Position numbers and translations under genes: made by a program. The notes below the pieces were generated by a model. The model did not search any database and was not told the origin of the DNA. It saw only the letters and a list, made by a program, of their open reading frames with translations. Source: Methylophaga sp. (GTDB lineage: Bacteria; Pseudomonadota; Gammaproteobacteria; Nitrosococcales; Methylophagaceae). From it: a stretch of DNA of 24,856 nucleotides. Position 1 is the first letter of the stretch. Each line of letters opens with the position of its first letter. The stretch lies in the NCBI GenBank assembly GCA_007117275.1, contig SKGV01000069.1, positions 1-24,856 on the forward strand, written 5' to 3'. This document shows positions 17,010 through 24,601 of this stretch, in pieces.

Positions 17010-17038
17010 TTTACCGCCAGGGCAGGTCACGCTAATAT
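17010..17038 (+). promoter_or_regulatory. Weak candidate promoter before fabZ
   Basis: TTTACC (17010-17015) and TAATAT (17033-17038), each a 4/6 match with a 17-base spacer, lie in the 83-base lpxD-fabZ gap, one of the largest gaps inside the envelope part of the operon. It could give separate transcription of fabZ-lpxA and downstream genes. Chance occurrence is possible. Confidence 0.25.
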
Positions 17039-17077
17039 GGCAGCGCTAAACTGAACTCCTTTTTGAAGGACAAGAGA

Positions 17078-17527
17078 TTGAACACGATCGATATACATGA
17101 AATCCAGCGCCTTTTGCCGCATCGCTATCCCTTTTTGCTGATCGACAGAGTGATTCAATTTACTCCGGGTGAGCATCTGGTAGGTATCAAGAATGTGACC
17201 TTTAACGAGCCACACTTTACCGGACATTTCCCACAACGGGTCATCATGCCAGGGGTTTTAATCCTGGAAGCCCTGGCTCAAGCGACAGGCTTGCTAGCGT
17301 TTAAGACAGCAGATGCGATTCGTTCCGATGAAGCCTTGTATTATCTTGCTGGCATCGATAACGCTCGTTTTAAACGACCTGTTGAGCCAGGTGATCAGCT
17401 AAAACTGGAAGTTAAACTGATCAAGAACAAGCGAAATCTCTGGAAATTCAGTGGTGAAGCCAGTGTTGACGGTGAGGTTGTAGTCAGCGCTGACATCATG
17501 TGTGTCAATCAAGAAATGCCCAAGTGA
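17078..17527 (+). CDS. fabZ: (3R)-hydroxyacyl-ACP dehydratase FabZ
   Basis: This is a 149-residue hot-dog-fold dehydratase of fatty acid elongation, hexameric in the family. Motifs are IQRLLPHRYPFLLIDRV and HFTGHFPQRVIMPGVLILEALAQATG, with catalytic His50 and Glu64. I place the start at TTG 17078, with AAGGA at 17066-17070 seven bases upstream. A TTG five codons earlier (17063) would have that Shine-Dalgarno inside its own coding sequence. E. coli fabZ also uses TTG. FabZ and the Lpx acyltransferases compete for the same 3-hydroxyacyl-ACP pool, so the position between lpxD and lpxA makes metabolic sense. The stop overlaps lpxA. Confidence 0.95.
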   Translation: MNTIDIHEIQRLLPHRYPFLLIDRVIQFTPGEHLVGIKNVTFNEPHFTGHFPQRVIMPGVLILEALAQATGLLAFKTADAIRSDEALYYLAGIDNARFKRPVEPGDQLKLEVKLIKNKRNLWKFSGEASVDGEVVVSADIMCVNQEMPK

Positions 17528-18294
17528 TCCATCCAACAGCTATTATTGATCCATCAGCGAAACTCGCTGACGATGTCTCAGTCGGACCTTACACAATTAT
17601 AGGCGCCAATGTTGAGGTTGGCGCTGGTTGTGAGATAGCCTCTCATGTGGTCATTAATGGCCCTACTAGGATTGGCCGTAATAATCGAATTTTTCAGTTT
17701 TCATCCATAGGCGAGGAGCCTCAGGATAAGAAATTTCATGGTGAATCGACACGACTCGAAATCGGCGACAATAATCTGATTCGTGAGTCAGTCACTATCA
17801 ACCGTGGCACAGTAGGCGGTGGCGGTGTTACCAAAATCGGCAACGATAATTGGATCATGGCCTATGTGCATATCGCTCACGACTGCATCATTGGCAATCA
17901 GAATATCTTTGCCAACAATGCCTCGCTAGCAGGGCATGTCATTATCGATGACCAAGTCATTCTGGGCGGTTTTAGTCTCGTCAGTCAGTTCAATCACATA
18001 GGATCTCATGCCTTCACAGCGATGGGCAGTGTGATCTCCAGAAATATCCCACCGTACGTACTTGTTTCTGGCCATATGGCTGAGCCAGTAGGTGTCAATG
18101 TCGAAGGACTGCGACGCAGACAGTTCAGTGCAACGCAGATTCGCACTATTCGCCAAGCATACAAGCTGATCTACCGTGCTGGATTGAAAGTCGAAGATTC
18201 TATCGAACAGATTGCTCAACTAGCGCAGGTAGATGATGAGCTGAATCTGCTCATAGACTTTCTCAAGCAAAAAAAGGGCGGCATCATTCGCTGA
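17524..18294 (+). CDS. lpxA: UDP-N-acetylglucosamine O-acyltransferase
   Basis: LpxA performs the first step of lipid A synthesis, adding 3-hydroxyacyl from ACP to UDP-GlcNAc in the cytosol. The 256-residue product starts with GTG (IHPTAIIDPSAKL), overlapping the fabZ stop as GTGA. Hexapeptide repeats form the beta-helix. Catalytic His119 lies in YVHIAHDCIIGN (E. coli His125), and GVNVEGLRRRQFS begins the C-terminal helical domain. The residue aligned with E. coli Gly173, the hydrocarbon ruler, is Met167 (AFTAMGS), as in the C10-specific Pseudomonas aeruginosa enzyme. lpxB, the usual next gene, is missing; yfgM follows after 32 bases. Confidence 0.97.
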   Translation: MIHPTAIIDPSAKLADDVSVGPYTIIGANVEVGAGCEIASHVVINGPTRIGRNNRIFQFSSIGEEPQDKKFHGESTRLEIGDNNLIRESVTINRGTVGGGGVTKIGNDNWIMAYVHIAHDCIIGNQNIFANNASLAGHVIIDDQVILGGFSLVSQFNHIGSHAFTAMGSVISRNIPPYVLVSGHMAEPVGVNVEGLRRRQFSATQIRTIRQAYKLIYRAGLKVEDSIEQIAQLAQVDDELNLLIDFLKQKKGGIIR

Positions 18295-18326
18295 TGCCCT
18301 CAGAAGATTAACATTCAGGAGTAGCG

Positions 18327-18968
18327 ATGGATATTTACGCATCGGATGACGAAAAAGCAGAAGAAATCAAACGATGGTGGCGAGAAAACGGCCTGTCAGT
18401 CGTGATGGCTGTCTTATTAGGCGTGGGGGCATTTTTTGGTGGCCGCACATGGCTCAACTACCAACAGCTGCAATCGCAAACTGCGGCCAACATTTATCAA
18501 CAGGTATTGGTGTTGCTGACAGAGGATCGCCTTGAAGAAGCCGAAACCGGCGCACAAGAGCTGATCAATAATTTTCGACGGACACCGTATGCCAGTTTTG
18601 CTGCTGTAGAAGTTGCGGCAAAAGCCTCTGACCAAGGCGATTTGGACGTAGCGCAGTACTATCTCCAATGGGCTGCGGATAACGCAAAGCCAGAAGGCTA
18701 TGCGGAAATTGCCAGGCTGCGACTGGCAAGGCTGAAATTATCAGACGGTGATCATCAAGCTGCGTTGGATATTGTTGCTCAAGCAAAGCTGGACAGCTTT
18801 GCATCCCTTTATCATGAGTTGGAAGGTGATATTCACGTGCAGATGGGCAATAAACAGCAAGCTCGATTAGCGTATCAGACAGCATTGTCACTGTTGGCAG
18901 TGGGCGAACCCCGCCAGAATATTTTGGAAATGAAACTCGATAATGTGGCTGTAGCGAATGAGAGCTAA
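18327..18968 (+). CDS. yfgM: YfgM-like membrane-anchored TPR protein
   Basis: This 213-residue protein begins MDIYASDDEKAEEIKRWWREN, a short cytosolic segment typical of YfgM. One membrane helix (about 23-42, LSVVMAVLLGVGAFFGG) follows, then a periplasmic helical-repeat domain with TPR-like features. In E. coli YfgM binds the SecYEG translocon with PpiD and assists periplasmic folding. AGGAG at 18317-18321 precedes the ATG by five bases. The end overlaps bamB by 11 bases, and yfgM-bamB-der is the standard trio. The usual upstream hisS is replaced here by lpxA. Confidence 0.92.
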   Translation: MDIYASDDEKAEEIKRWWRENGLSVVMAVLLGVGAFFGGRTWLNYQQLQSQTAANIYQQVLVLLTEDRLEEAETGAQELINNFRRTPYASFAAVEVAAKASDQGDLDVAQYYLQWAADNAKPEGYAEIARLRLARLKLSDGDHQAALDIVAQAKLDSFASLYHELEGDIHVQMGNKQQARLAYQTALSLLAVGEPRQNILEMKLDNVAVANES

Positions 18969-20139
18969 CTGGGTTTATGGCATAGCGCTTGCCATCTTAA
19001 TATCGGGTTTAACCGGTTGCGGTACGGTCAGAAATTTTTTTGCAGAAGATGTCTATGAGGCACCGCCAGCAGAGTTGACCGAATTTAACGCCGAGATCGA
19101 ACCAAAGGTGATTTGGTCAACCAGCACCGGTGCGGGTGTGGCTGATGATTATTCGCTCAATCAGATCTGGATCAACGATGGCAAGGTCTTTTCTGTTGAC
19201 CACAAAGGTGTTGTGAGCGGTCATGCGGCAGATTCCGGTCGGCGCTTATGGCGAGTCAACCTCCGAGTACCCGTTGTGACGGGCATTGGCGGTGGTGAAG
19301 GTATGGTTCTGGTGGGGACTCAGCGGGGCGAAATTATTGCCCTGACACCCGAACAAGGTGACATTCTCTGGCGTCGCACGCTGACCAGTGAAGTGTTGGC
19401 ACCCCCAACCGCGGCGAATGAAATTATCGCGGTCAGAACGGCTGATGGTCGAGTCACTGGGCTTGCCGCTGAGTCTGGAGATGAACTATGGTCACATCAG
19501 CGCGCAGTTCCGCTATTGAGTCTGCGCGGTGTTAGTGCCCCGGTCATTGCCGGTAATGTTGTGATTGCCGGCTTTGATAATGGCCGGCTGGTTGCTCTTG
19601 CACGCCGAGATGGAAGCATTGTTTGGGAAAACACCCTAGCAGTGCCAAGTGGCAGAACGGAGCTTGAGCGTCTGGTTGATATAGATGCTGACCCCAAAGT
19701 CATCAATGATGTCGTTTATGCCGTATCTCATCAAGGTAACATCGCCGCTATCTCATTGGGTTCAGGCCAAAACTACTGGACACGAGAAATGTCCTCTCGC
19801 AGAGGTCTTGACGCTGTTTATGGTGAAGCCGTCTATGTCAGCGATGACACTGGATACGTCTGGGCCATTCAGGATGGTTCTGGCGATTCACTGTGGCGAC
19901 AAACCCGACTGCTGAGACGAAATCTGACAGCGCCTGTTGTGGCGGGTGATTATGTCGTGGTCGGGGATTTGGAAGGTTATCTTCACTGGATATCCAGAGA
20001 TGATGGTCGTTTTGTCGCAAGACAGCAAATCAGCCGCCGTTCAGCGATTCGAAGTCAGCCGCAAGTGGTTGATGGCGTGCTTTATGTATCGGTCACTGAC
20101 GGTACGGTTGCTGCGATAGAGATTCCCCAAGCTCAATGA
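18958..20139 (+). CDS. bamB: Outer membrane assembly lipoprotein BamB
   Basis: The 393-residue precursor is a lipoprotein: MRANWVYGIALAILISGLTGC has a lipobox LTGC with Cys21 as the lipidated residue. The mature part is an eight-bladed PQQ-type beta-propeller with repeated blade endings such as SGRRLWRVNL, QGDILWRRTL, SGDELWSHQR, DGSIVWENTL and SGQNYWTREM. BamB docks on the BamA POTRA domains and speeds assembly of larger barrels. It overlaps yfgM by 11 bases and der by 4, so expression is tightly coupled. Confidence 0.96.
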   Translation: MRANWVYGIALAILISGLTGCGTVRNFFAEDVYEAPPAELTEFNAEIEPKVIWSTSTGAGVADDYSLNQIWINDGKVFSVDHKGVVSGHAADSGRRLWRVNLRVPVVTGIGGGEGMVLVGTQRGEIIALTPEQGDILWRRTLTSEVLAPPTAANEIIAVRTADGRVTGLAAESGDELWSHQRAVPLLSLRGVSAPVIAGNVVIAGFDNGRLVALARRDGSIVWENTLAVPSGRTELERLVDIDADPKVINDVVYAVSHQGNIAAISLGSGQNYWTREMSSRRGLDAVYGEAVYVSDDTGYVWAIQDGSGDSLWRQTRLLRRNLTAPVVAGDYVVVGDLEGYLHWISRDDGRFVARQQISRRSAIRSQPQVVDGVLYVSVTDGTVAAIEIPQAQ

Positions 20140-21554
20140 TGCCTGTCCTTGCCCTTGTAGGTAGTCCGAATGTCGGCAAGTCAACGCTGTTTAATCGATT
20201 AACGCGCACTCGAAATGCGCTGGTAGCAGATTATGCAGGTCTAACCCGTGATCGTATCTACGGCAATGTCGATGAGGAAAATTGCCGTTTTATTCTGATA
20301 GATACGGGAGGACTGACAGAACAAGCTGACAATATGGCTGAATTGATGCGCAAACAGGCCCGTTTGGCGATTGAATCGGCCGATTTGATTTTGTTTGTTG
20401 TCGATGGCCGGGCCGGGATGAGTGCCGCGGATCAGAGTATCGCAAGTATGCTTAGGCAAGAGGGCAAGGCTGTCCTGTTGGTGGTCAATAAAACCGAAGG
20501 TGAGCAAAAGGATGTGGTCGCGGCCGAGTTTTTTGCTCTAGGCCTCGATACGCCACAGGTTATTTCCGCAACGCAAGGACGTGGCATCAGCGATCTGCTA
20601 AATCGCATCAGCAGCAGAATCCCCTCCGTTACTCAGCAAGCCTCAGCGCCTGACAGTCATGAAGATCAAATTCGACTGGCGGTGCTGGGCAGACCCAATG
20701 TCGGTAAATCGACACTGATCAATCGTTTGCTAGGCGAAGAGCGGGTGGTCGCGTTTGATGAGCCCGGAACTACCAGAGACAGCATTCACATCCCCTTCGA
20801 AAAAGAGGGTGTTCAGTACACACTGATTGATACAGCAGGTGTCAGACGCCGATCCAGAGTTTCAGAAGCACTGGAAAAATTTAGTATTCTCAAAACACTG
20901 CAAGCGCTCGAAGATGCCAATGTCGTGATGTTGATATTGGATGCCCATGAAGGCATCGTCGATCAAGATCTGCATCTTGCTGGGCTGATTGTTGAGAGTG
21001 GTCGGGCACTGGTCATCGTGGTAAATAAATGGGATGGCCTCGACAAAACAGAGCGTGAATGGGTGGCCAGTAACCTCCAGAGACGCTTGCCATTTTTGTC
21101 ATACGCTAAAACTCATTTCATTTCGGCATTGCATGGCAGTGGCGTTGGGCTATTGTTAAAGTCAGTTCGCTTGGCCTATCAAGCAGCCATGAGTAAACCG
21201 CCCACGTCTAGATTGACCCGAATTCTTGAAGATGCGGTAGCGGATCATCCGCCACCCTTGGTGCATGGTCGCCGTATCAAATATCGTTACGCGCATCTTG
21301 GTGGTAAAAACCCGCCAAGGATAATTATTCACGGCAATCAGACCGAAGCAACGCCAGACAGCTATCGCCGTTACCTTGAGAATTTCTTCAGAAAATCACT
21401 GAAGCTTGATGGCACTCCAGTGATGATTGAATTCAAAACAAGCGATAATCCTTTTCGCGAGCAGCGTGACGTTTCACGAGCTGCTACAGTTAAAAACTCT
21501 GCTGGCAAAACACGCCCGCCAACTCGCAAACTAGCAGCCAAGAAGCAGCGTTAA
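20136..21554 (+). CDS. der: Ribosome assembly GTPase Der (EngA)
   Basis: This 472-residue protein has two tandem GTPase domains and a C-terminal KH-like domain and is needed for 50S maturation. G1 motifs are GSPNVGKST (9-17) and GRPNVGKST (185-193). G3 motifs are DTGG (56-59) and DTAG (232-235). G4 is NKWD in the second domain but NKTE (118-121) in the first, where NKxD is canonical. The KH domain includes LVHGRRIKYRYAHLGGKNPPRIIIHGN. A Lys/Arg-rich tail ends the protein. The start is ATG 20136 (ATGA overlap with bamB); a second ATG one codon later is equally possible. It is probably the last gene of the long operon. Confidence 0.97.
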   Translation: MMPVLALVGSPNVGKSTLFNRLTRTRNALVADYAGLTRDRIYGNVDEENCRFILIDTGGLTEQADNMAELMRKQARLAIESADLILFVVDGRAGMSAADQSIASMLRQEGKAVLLVVNKTEGEQKDVVAAEFFALGLDTPQVISATQGRGISDLLNRISSRIPSVTQQASAPDSHEDQIRLAVLGRPNVGKSTLINRLLGEERVVAFDEPGTTRDSIHIPFEKEGVQYTLIDTAGVRRRSRVSEALEKFSILKTLQALEDANVVMLILDAHEGIVDQDLHLAGLIVESGRALVIVVNKWDGLDKTEREWVASNLQRRLPFLSYAKTHFISALHGSGVGLLLKSVRLAYQAAMSKPPTSRLTRILEDAVADHPPPLVHGRRIKYRYAHLGGKNPPRIIIHGNQTEATPDSYRRYLENFFRKSLKLDGTPVMIEFKTSDNPFREQRDVSRAATVKNSAGKTRPPTRKLAAKKQR

Positions 21555-21696
21555 ACAGGGGTTTTAGAGCAAATTTTGAGCGCTTGGCAGGGATTCAAGC
21601 ATATCGAGTACAGAGAACGCTAACTTCGTGACGTTAAAACTGGGTATATGAGCGCTGTTGTCTCAAGTGTCTGGTCTTAACTGAAGGACAGTACTA

Positions 21697-21750
21697 ATGG
21701 CTAGCCAGTTTATAAATGGTCGTGGCCCATTCGGCTTTAGGCATGGGTGA
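21697..21750 (+). other. Possible 17-codon leader peptide before fabA
   Basis: ATG at 21697 follows AAGGA (21684-21688) with an 8-base gap and encodes MASQFINGRGPFGFRHG, ending at TGA 21748-21750. It lies in the 261-base der-fabA gap and ends 26 bases before the fabA -10. The ribosome-binding site is good for the region. No family is recognised and the short length means chance is possible. The rest of the gap before the fabA promoter shows no clear terminator for der. Confidence 0.25.
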
Positions 21751-21772
21751 TCTACGAGGTTTTTTGGCTGTG

Positions 21773-21781
21773 TGTTATAAT
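21773..21781 (+). promoter_or_regulatory. Extended -10 promoter of fabA-fabB
   Basis: TGTTATAAT (21773-21781) is a perfect extended -10 element (TGn plus TATAAT). No good -35 exists 16-18 bases upstream, which is acceptable for this promoter class. Transcription would begin near 21788, 28 bases before the fabA ATG. I did not recognise a FabR, FadR or DesT operator. Confidence 0.65.
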
Positions 21782-21815
21782 CATTGCCCAATTTCAGGGG
21801 TCTTAAGAAGGTTTC

Positions 21816-22331
21816 ATGAGCAAGCAATCATCCTTTACTTACGAAGAGCTGTTGCAATGTGGACACGGCGAAATGTTCGGTCCCGGCAATGCTCAACTGC
21901 CCGTCCCCAACATGTTGATGATGGACCGCGTCAGCCATATTGCCAATACTGGCGGTGCTTATGGTAAAGGTGAGATCATTGCTGAGCTTGATATCAAACC
22001 AGACCTTTGGTTTTTTGATTGTCATTTCCCAGGTGATCCCGTGATGCCTGGCTGCTTGGGGCTGGATGCAATGTGGCAGCTGGTCGGCTTTTTTCTGGCG
22101 TGGGATGGCAACCCTGGAAGAGGTCGTGCACTGGGCGCTGGAGAAGTCAAATTTACCGGACAAGTGCTACCCACAGCAAAAAAAGTCACCTACCGCATTG
22201 ATCTCAAGCGCGTGATTGCGCGCAAACTGGTCTTGGCAATTGCGGATGGCACTGTATCTGTCGATGGCAGAGATATCTACACCGCCAAAGATCTGCGGGT
22301 AGGTCTGTTTACTTCTACTGATGATTTTTAG
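21816..22331 (+). CDS. fabA: 3-hydroxydecanoyl-ACP dehydratase/isomerase FabA
   Basis: FabA dehydrates 3-hydroxydecanoyl-ACP and isomerises trans-2 to cis-3-decenoyl-ACP, the branch point to unsaturated fatty acids under anaerobic-type synthesis. The 171-residue hot-dog protein has the catalytic His70 (WFFDCHFPGDPVMPG) and Asp84 (CLGLDAMWQL), the same positions and length as E. coli FabA. AAGAAGG at 21805-21811 precedes ATG by four bases. fabB follows after nine bases, the typical obligate pair. Confidence 0.98.
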   Translation: MSKQSSFTYEELLQCGHGEMFGPGNAQLPVPNMLMMDRVSHIANTGGAYGKGEIIAELDIKPDLWFFDCHFPGDPVMPGCLGLDAMWQLVGFFLAWDGNPGRGRALGAGEVKFTGQVLPTAKKVTYRIDLKRVIARKLVLAIADGTVSVDGRDIYTAKDLRVGLFTSTDDF

Positions 22332-22340
22332 GATAACCTT

Positions 22341-23564
22341 ATGAGACGTGTGGTCGTGACCGGCCTCGGGATCACTTCCTGTTTGGGGCTGGATGCACAA
22401 ACTGTTACTGAATCGCTGCGATTAGGCCGTTCGGGCATCCGATTCAATCAAGTCTATGCCGACATGGGCTTTCGCAGTCATGTGGCCGGAACGGTAGATA
22501 TCGATCTGAAAGCGCATATCGACCGTAAGGTTCTTCGTTTTATGGGGGATGCGGCCGGTTATGCGTTTATTTCTATGCAACAAGCGATTGCTGATGCAGG
22601 CCTAACCGACGCAGATGTCTCCAACCCTCGTACAGGTCTGGTGTTGGGCTCTGGTGGTGCATCATCCTCGAATCAGGTAGAAGCTGCGGACGTGCTCAGA
22701 GACAAAGGCTTGAAGCGAATCGGCCCTTATCGAGTCACCCAAGTCATGGGCAGTACCACCTCAGCCTGTCTTGCCACGCCATTCAAAATCAAAGGTGTTA
22801 ACTACTCGATGTCTTCTGCGTGCGCCACTAGCGCGCACTGCATAGGCAACGCGATGGAGCAGATTCAGCTGGGTAAACAGGACATTGTGTTTGCTGGTGG
22901 TGCTGAAGAAGAACATTGGTCAATGAGCTCATTGTTTGATGCCATGGGTGCGCTGTCGACCAAATACAATGAGATACCTGAGAAAGCTTCACGCGCCTAT
23001 GATGCGGAGCGTGATGGCTTTGTCATTGCCGGTGGTGGCGGTGTTCTGGTATTGGAAGAATACGAACATGCCAAAGCGCGTGGGGCAAAAATATACGCAG
23101 AATTAACCGGTTACGCCGCAACTTCTGATGGCTACGACATGGTAGCCCCATCAGGTGAAGGGGCGGCAAGATGTATGCAACTGGCCATGTCGACCATGCG
23201 TGCGGCGAGTGTTGATTACATCAACGCCCACGGCACCAGTACACCGGTGGGTGATTTGGCGGAATTGTCAGCCATCAAAATAACCTTTGCTGGAAAACAA
23301 CTGCCTTGGATTGGTTCGACCAAATCACTTTCAGGTCATTCACTGGGTGCAGCTGGGGTGCAGGAAGCGATTTACAGCTTGCTGATGATGCAAGAAGATT
23401 TTATTGCAGCCTCTGCCAACATCGAAACCTTGGATCCAGAAGCAGCCGATATGCCGATTGTGTTACAACGACGCGACAGCGCCAATGTGCAAGCAGTGAT
23501 GTCAAACAGCTTTGGATTTGGTGGTACCAACGCCTGTCTTGTTTTTGAGAAGCTCGCCGACTAA
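22341..23564 (+). CDS. fabB: Beta-ketoacyl-ACP synthase I FabB
   Basis: FabB elongates cis-3-decenoyl-ACP, committing the chain to unsaturated fatty acid synthesis. The 407-residue thiolase-fold enzyme has the active site Cys161 (SMSSACATSAHCIGN), His297 (YINAHGTSTPVGD), Lys328 (GSTKSLSGHS) and His333. GFGGTNACLVF lies at the C-terminus. Length and YINAHGTST/LSGHSLGAAG spacing match the KAS I class, and coupling to fabA supports FabB over FabF. AGGAT precedes the ATG. The gene ends at a strong terminator six bases beyond the stop. Confidence 0.97.
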   Translation: MRRVVVTGLGITSCLGLDAQTVTESLRLGRSGIRFNQVYADMGFRSHVAGTVDIDLKAHIDRKVLRFMGDAAGYAFISMQQAIADAGLTDADVSNPRTGLVLGSGGASSSNQVEAADVLRDKGLKRIGPYRVTQVMGSTTSACLATPFKIKGVNYSMSSACATSAHCIGNAMEQIQLGKQDIVFAGGAEEEHWSMSSLFDAMGALSTKYNEIPEKASRAYDAERDGFVIAGGGGVLVLEEYEHAKARGAKIYAELTGYAATSDGYDMVAPSGEGAARCMQLAMSTMRAASVDYINAHGTSTPVGDLAELSAIKITFAGKQLPWIGSTKSLSGHSLGAAGVQEAIYSLLMMQEDFIAASANIETLDPEAADMPIVLQRRDSANVQAVMSNSFGFGGTNACLVFEKLAD

Positions 23565-23566
23565 AT

Positions 23567-23594
23567 AAAAAAGCCACTAAAAAGTGGCTTTTTT
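23567..23594. terminator. Bidirectional Rho-independent terminator
   Basis: AAAAAAGCCACT (23567-23578) and AGTGGCTTTTTT (23583-23594) form a 12-bp stem with loop AAAA. The T-run serves fabB, and the A-run serves the convergent minus-strand gene, whose stop codon (23593-23595) overlaps the stem. Confidence 0.9.
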
Positions 23595-23772
23595 AGTGTT
23601 CCAGATCGGCATCGGTAATCGGGCCTCGTTTGCCTGATAATGCTTCCTGCATTAGTGAGACTAAGCGTTGTTTCTTGTCCTCGTCATCAAGATGAGCCGA
23701 ACTGAACGTTATGCCAAAGCGATCGGCATACTGCTTGACCATTGCCAGCAAAATGCTTTCATCCATCACCAT
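23593..23772 (-). CDS. Small hypothetical protein
   Basis: A short acidic protein I do not recognise. The frame is open from 23835 (80 codons), but that first ATG overlaps the start codon of the divergent hydrolase gene. A minus-strand TATAAT at 23805-23800 predicts transcription from about 23793, so the start is more likely ATG 23772 (59 residues, MVMDESILLAMVKQYADRFG) or ATG 23766. GGGGA lies just upstream of these. The product looks helical with SSAHLDDEDKKQRLVSLMQEAL in the middle and GKRGPITDADLEH at the end. No signal peptide, membrane segment or metal motif is seen. It terminates at the shared hairpin with fabB. Confidence 0.6.
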   Translation of the reverse strand: MVMDESILLAMVKQYADRFGITFSSAHLDDEDKKQRLVSLMQEALSGKRGPITDADLEH

Positions 23773-23799
23773 CGTCCCCGTGCTTTTATACAATCTGGC

Positions 23800-23805
23800 A
23801 TTATA
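23800..23805 (-). promoter_or_regulatory. -10 element for the small minus-strand gene
   Basis: The minus strand reads GGGCTATAATGCC, a perfect TATAAT at 23805-23800. No good -35 is visible. It favours a start codon at 23772 or 23766 for the gene downstream. Confidence 0.4.
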
Positions 23806-23833
23806 GCCCGATAGCGTATGAGATAGTTGTTCC

Positions 23834-24601
23834 ATGCAAAGATTGTTTTATCAGATCATAGGTAGTGGTCGACCCTTGCTGATTGTTCATGGCCTGTTTG
23901 GTTCATCAGATAATTGGCGTGCTGTTGGGCGGGCCCTGTCAGACAAGCGGCAGATTATTTCGGTCGATTTGAGAAATCATGGCCGCTCATTTCACCATCA
24001 GCATCAAGACTATCCGCAGATGGCTGAAGACATTCTGCAACTTGTCGATAGCTTAGGCATCAATCAGATTGACCTGCTGGGGCATTCCATTGGTGGTAAG
24101 GTTGTGATGCAATTTGCCAAGCAATATGCCCACAGGCTCAGGCAAATGGTTGTGGTAGATATTGCGCCGAGACACTATCCAGATACGCACAGCTGGATAT
24201 TCAAAAGCCTGTTCTCGCTTAACCTCGATCAGTATCAGCAGAGAAGTCAGCTTGATGCTGCATTGGCCAGTGACATCAAAGATGCCGCTGTGCGACAGTT
24301 CCTGTTGATGAACGTGGAAAAGAATGACGAGGGTAGTTTTCGCTGGCGCATTAACTTGCCGGCCTTGTTTGACAACTATGCGGCGCTCCTCAGCAGTGTT
24401 GAGCCTCGGCAGGCACTGGATGTGAAAAGCTGCTTTATTGCCGGCGGTCGTTCTGACCATATTTCAGCGGTCGACAGGCAGTCAATCCGTCAATGTTTCC
24501 CTGATTCCGAGTTCGCCGTCATTGACGAGGCTGGACACTGGGTGCATGCCGAAGCCCCCAAAGCTTTTTGCCAGATAGTGGAGCAATTTCTGGATGATTG
24601 A
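23834..24601 (+). CDS. YbfF-like alpha/beta-hydrolase (esterase)
   Basis: A 255-residue alpha/beta-hydrolase of the YbfF type. The oxyanion/entry motif IVHGLFGSSDNWR (17-29) and VDLRNHGRS (44-52) come first, then the nucleophile elbow LLGHSIGGKVV with Ser85. The base is His235 in DEAGHWVHAEAP. The acid is probably Asp109 (VVVDIAPRHY), by analogy to YbfF-type enzymes, with Asp208 (GRSDHIS) as the classical alternative. E. coli YbfF hydrolyses short-chain and acyl-CoA-like esters in vitro; the substrate here is unknown. No clear Shine-Dalgarno precedes the ATG, but no later start fits the fold. It overlaps the next gene by 8 bases. Confidence 0.9.
   Translation: MQRLFYQIIGSGRPLLIVHGLFGSSDNWRAVGRALSDKRQIISVDLRNHGRSFHHQHQDYPQMAEDILQLVDSLGINQIDLLGHSIGGKVVMQFAKQYAHRLRQMVVVDIAPRHYPDTHSWIFKSLFSLNLDQYQQRSQLDAALASDIKDAAVRQFLLMNVEKNDEGSFRWRINLPALFDNYAALLSSVEPRQALDVKSCFIAGGRSDHISAVDRQSIRQCFPDSEFAVIDEAGHWVHAEAPKAFCQIVEQFLDD

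Noticed and set aside
18280..18298. GGCATCA-TTCGC-TGATGCC hairpin over the lpxA stop codon
   Set aside because: The stem is 7 bp with no U-run, and it overlaps coding sequence; not supported as a terminator separating lpxA from yfgM.
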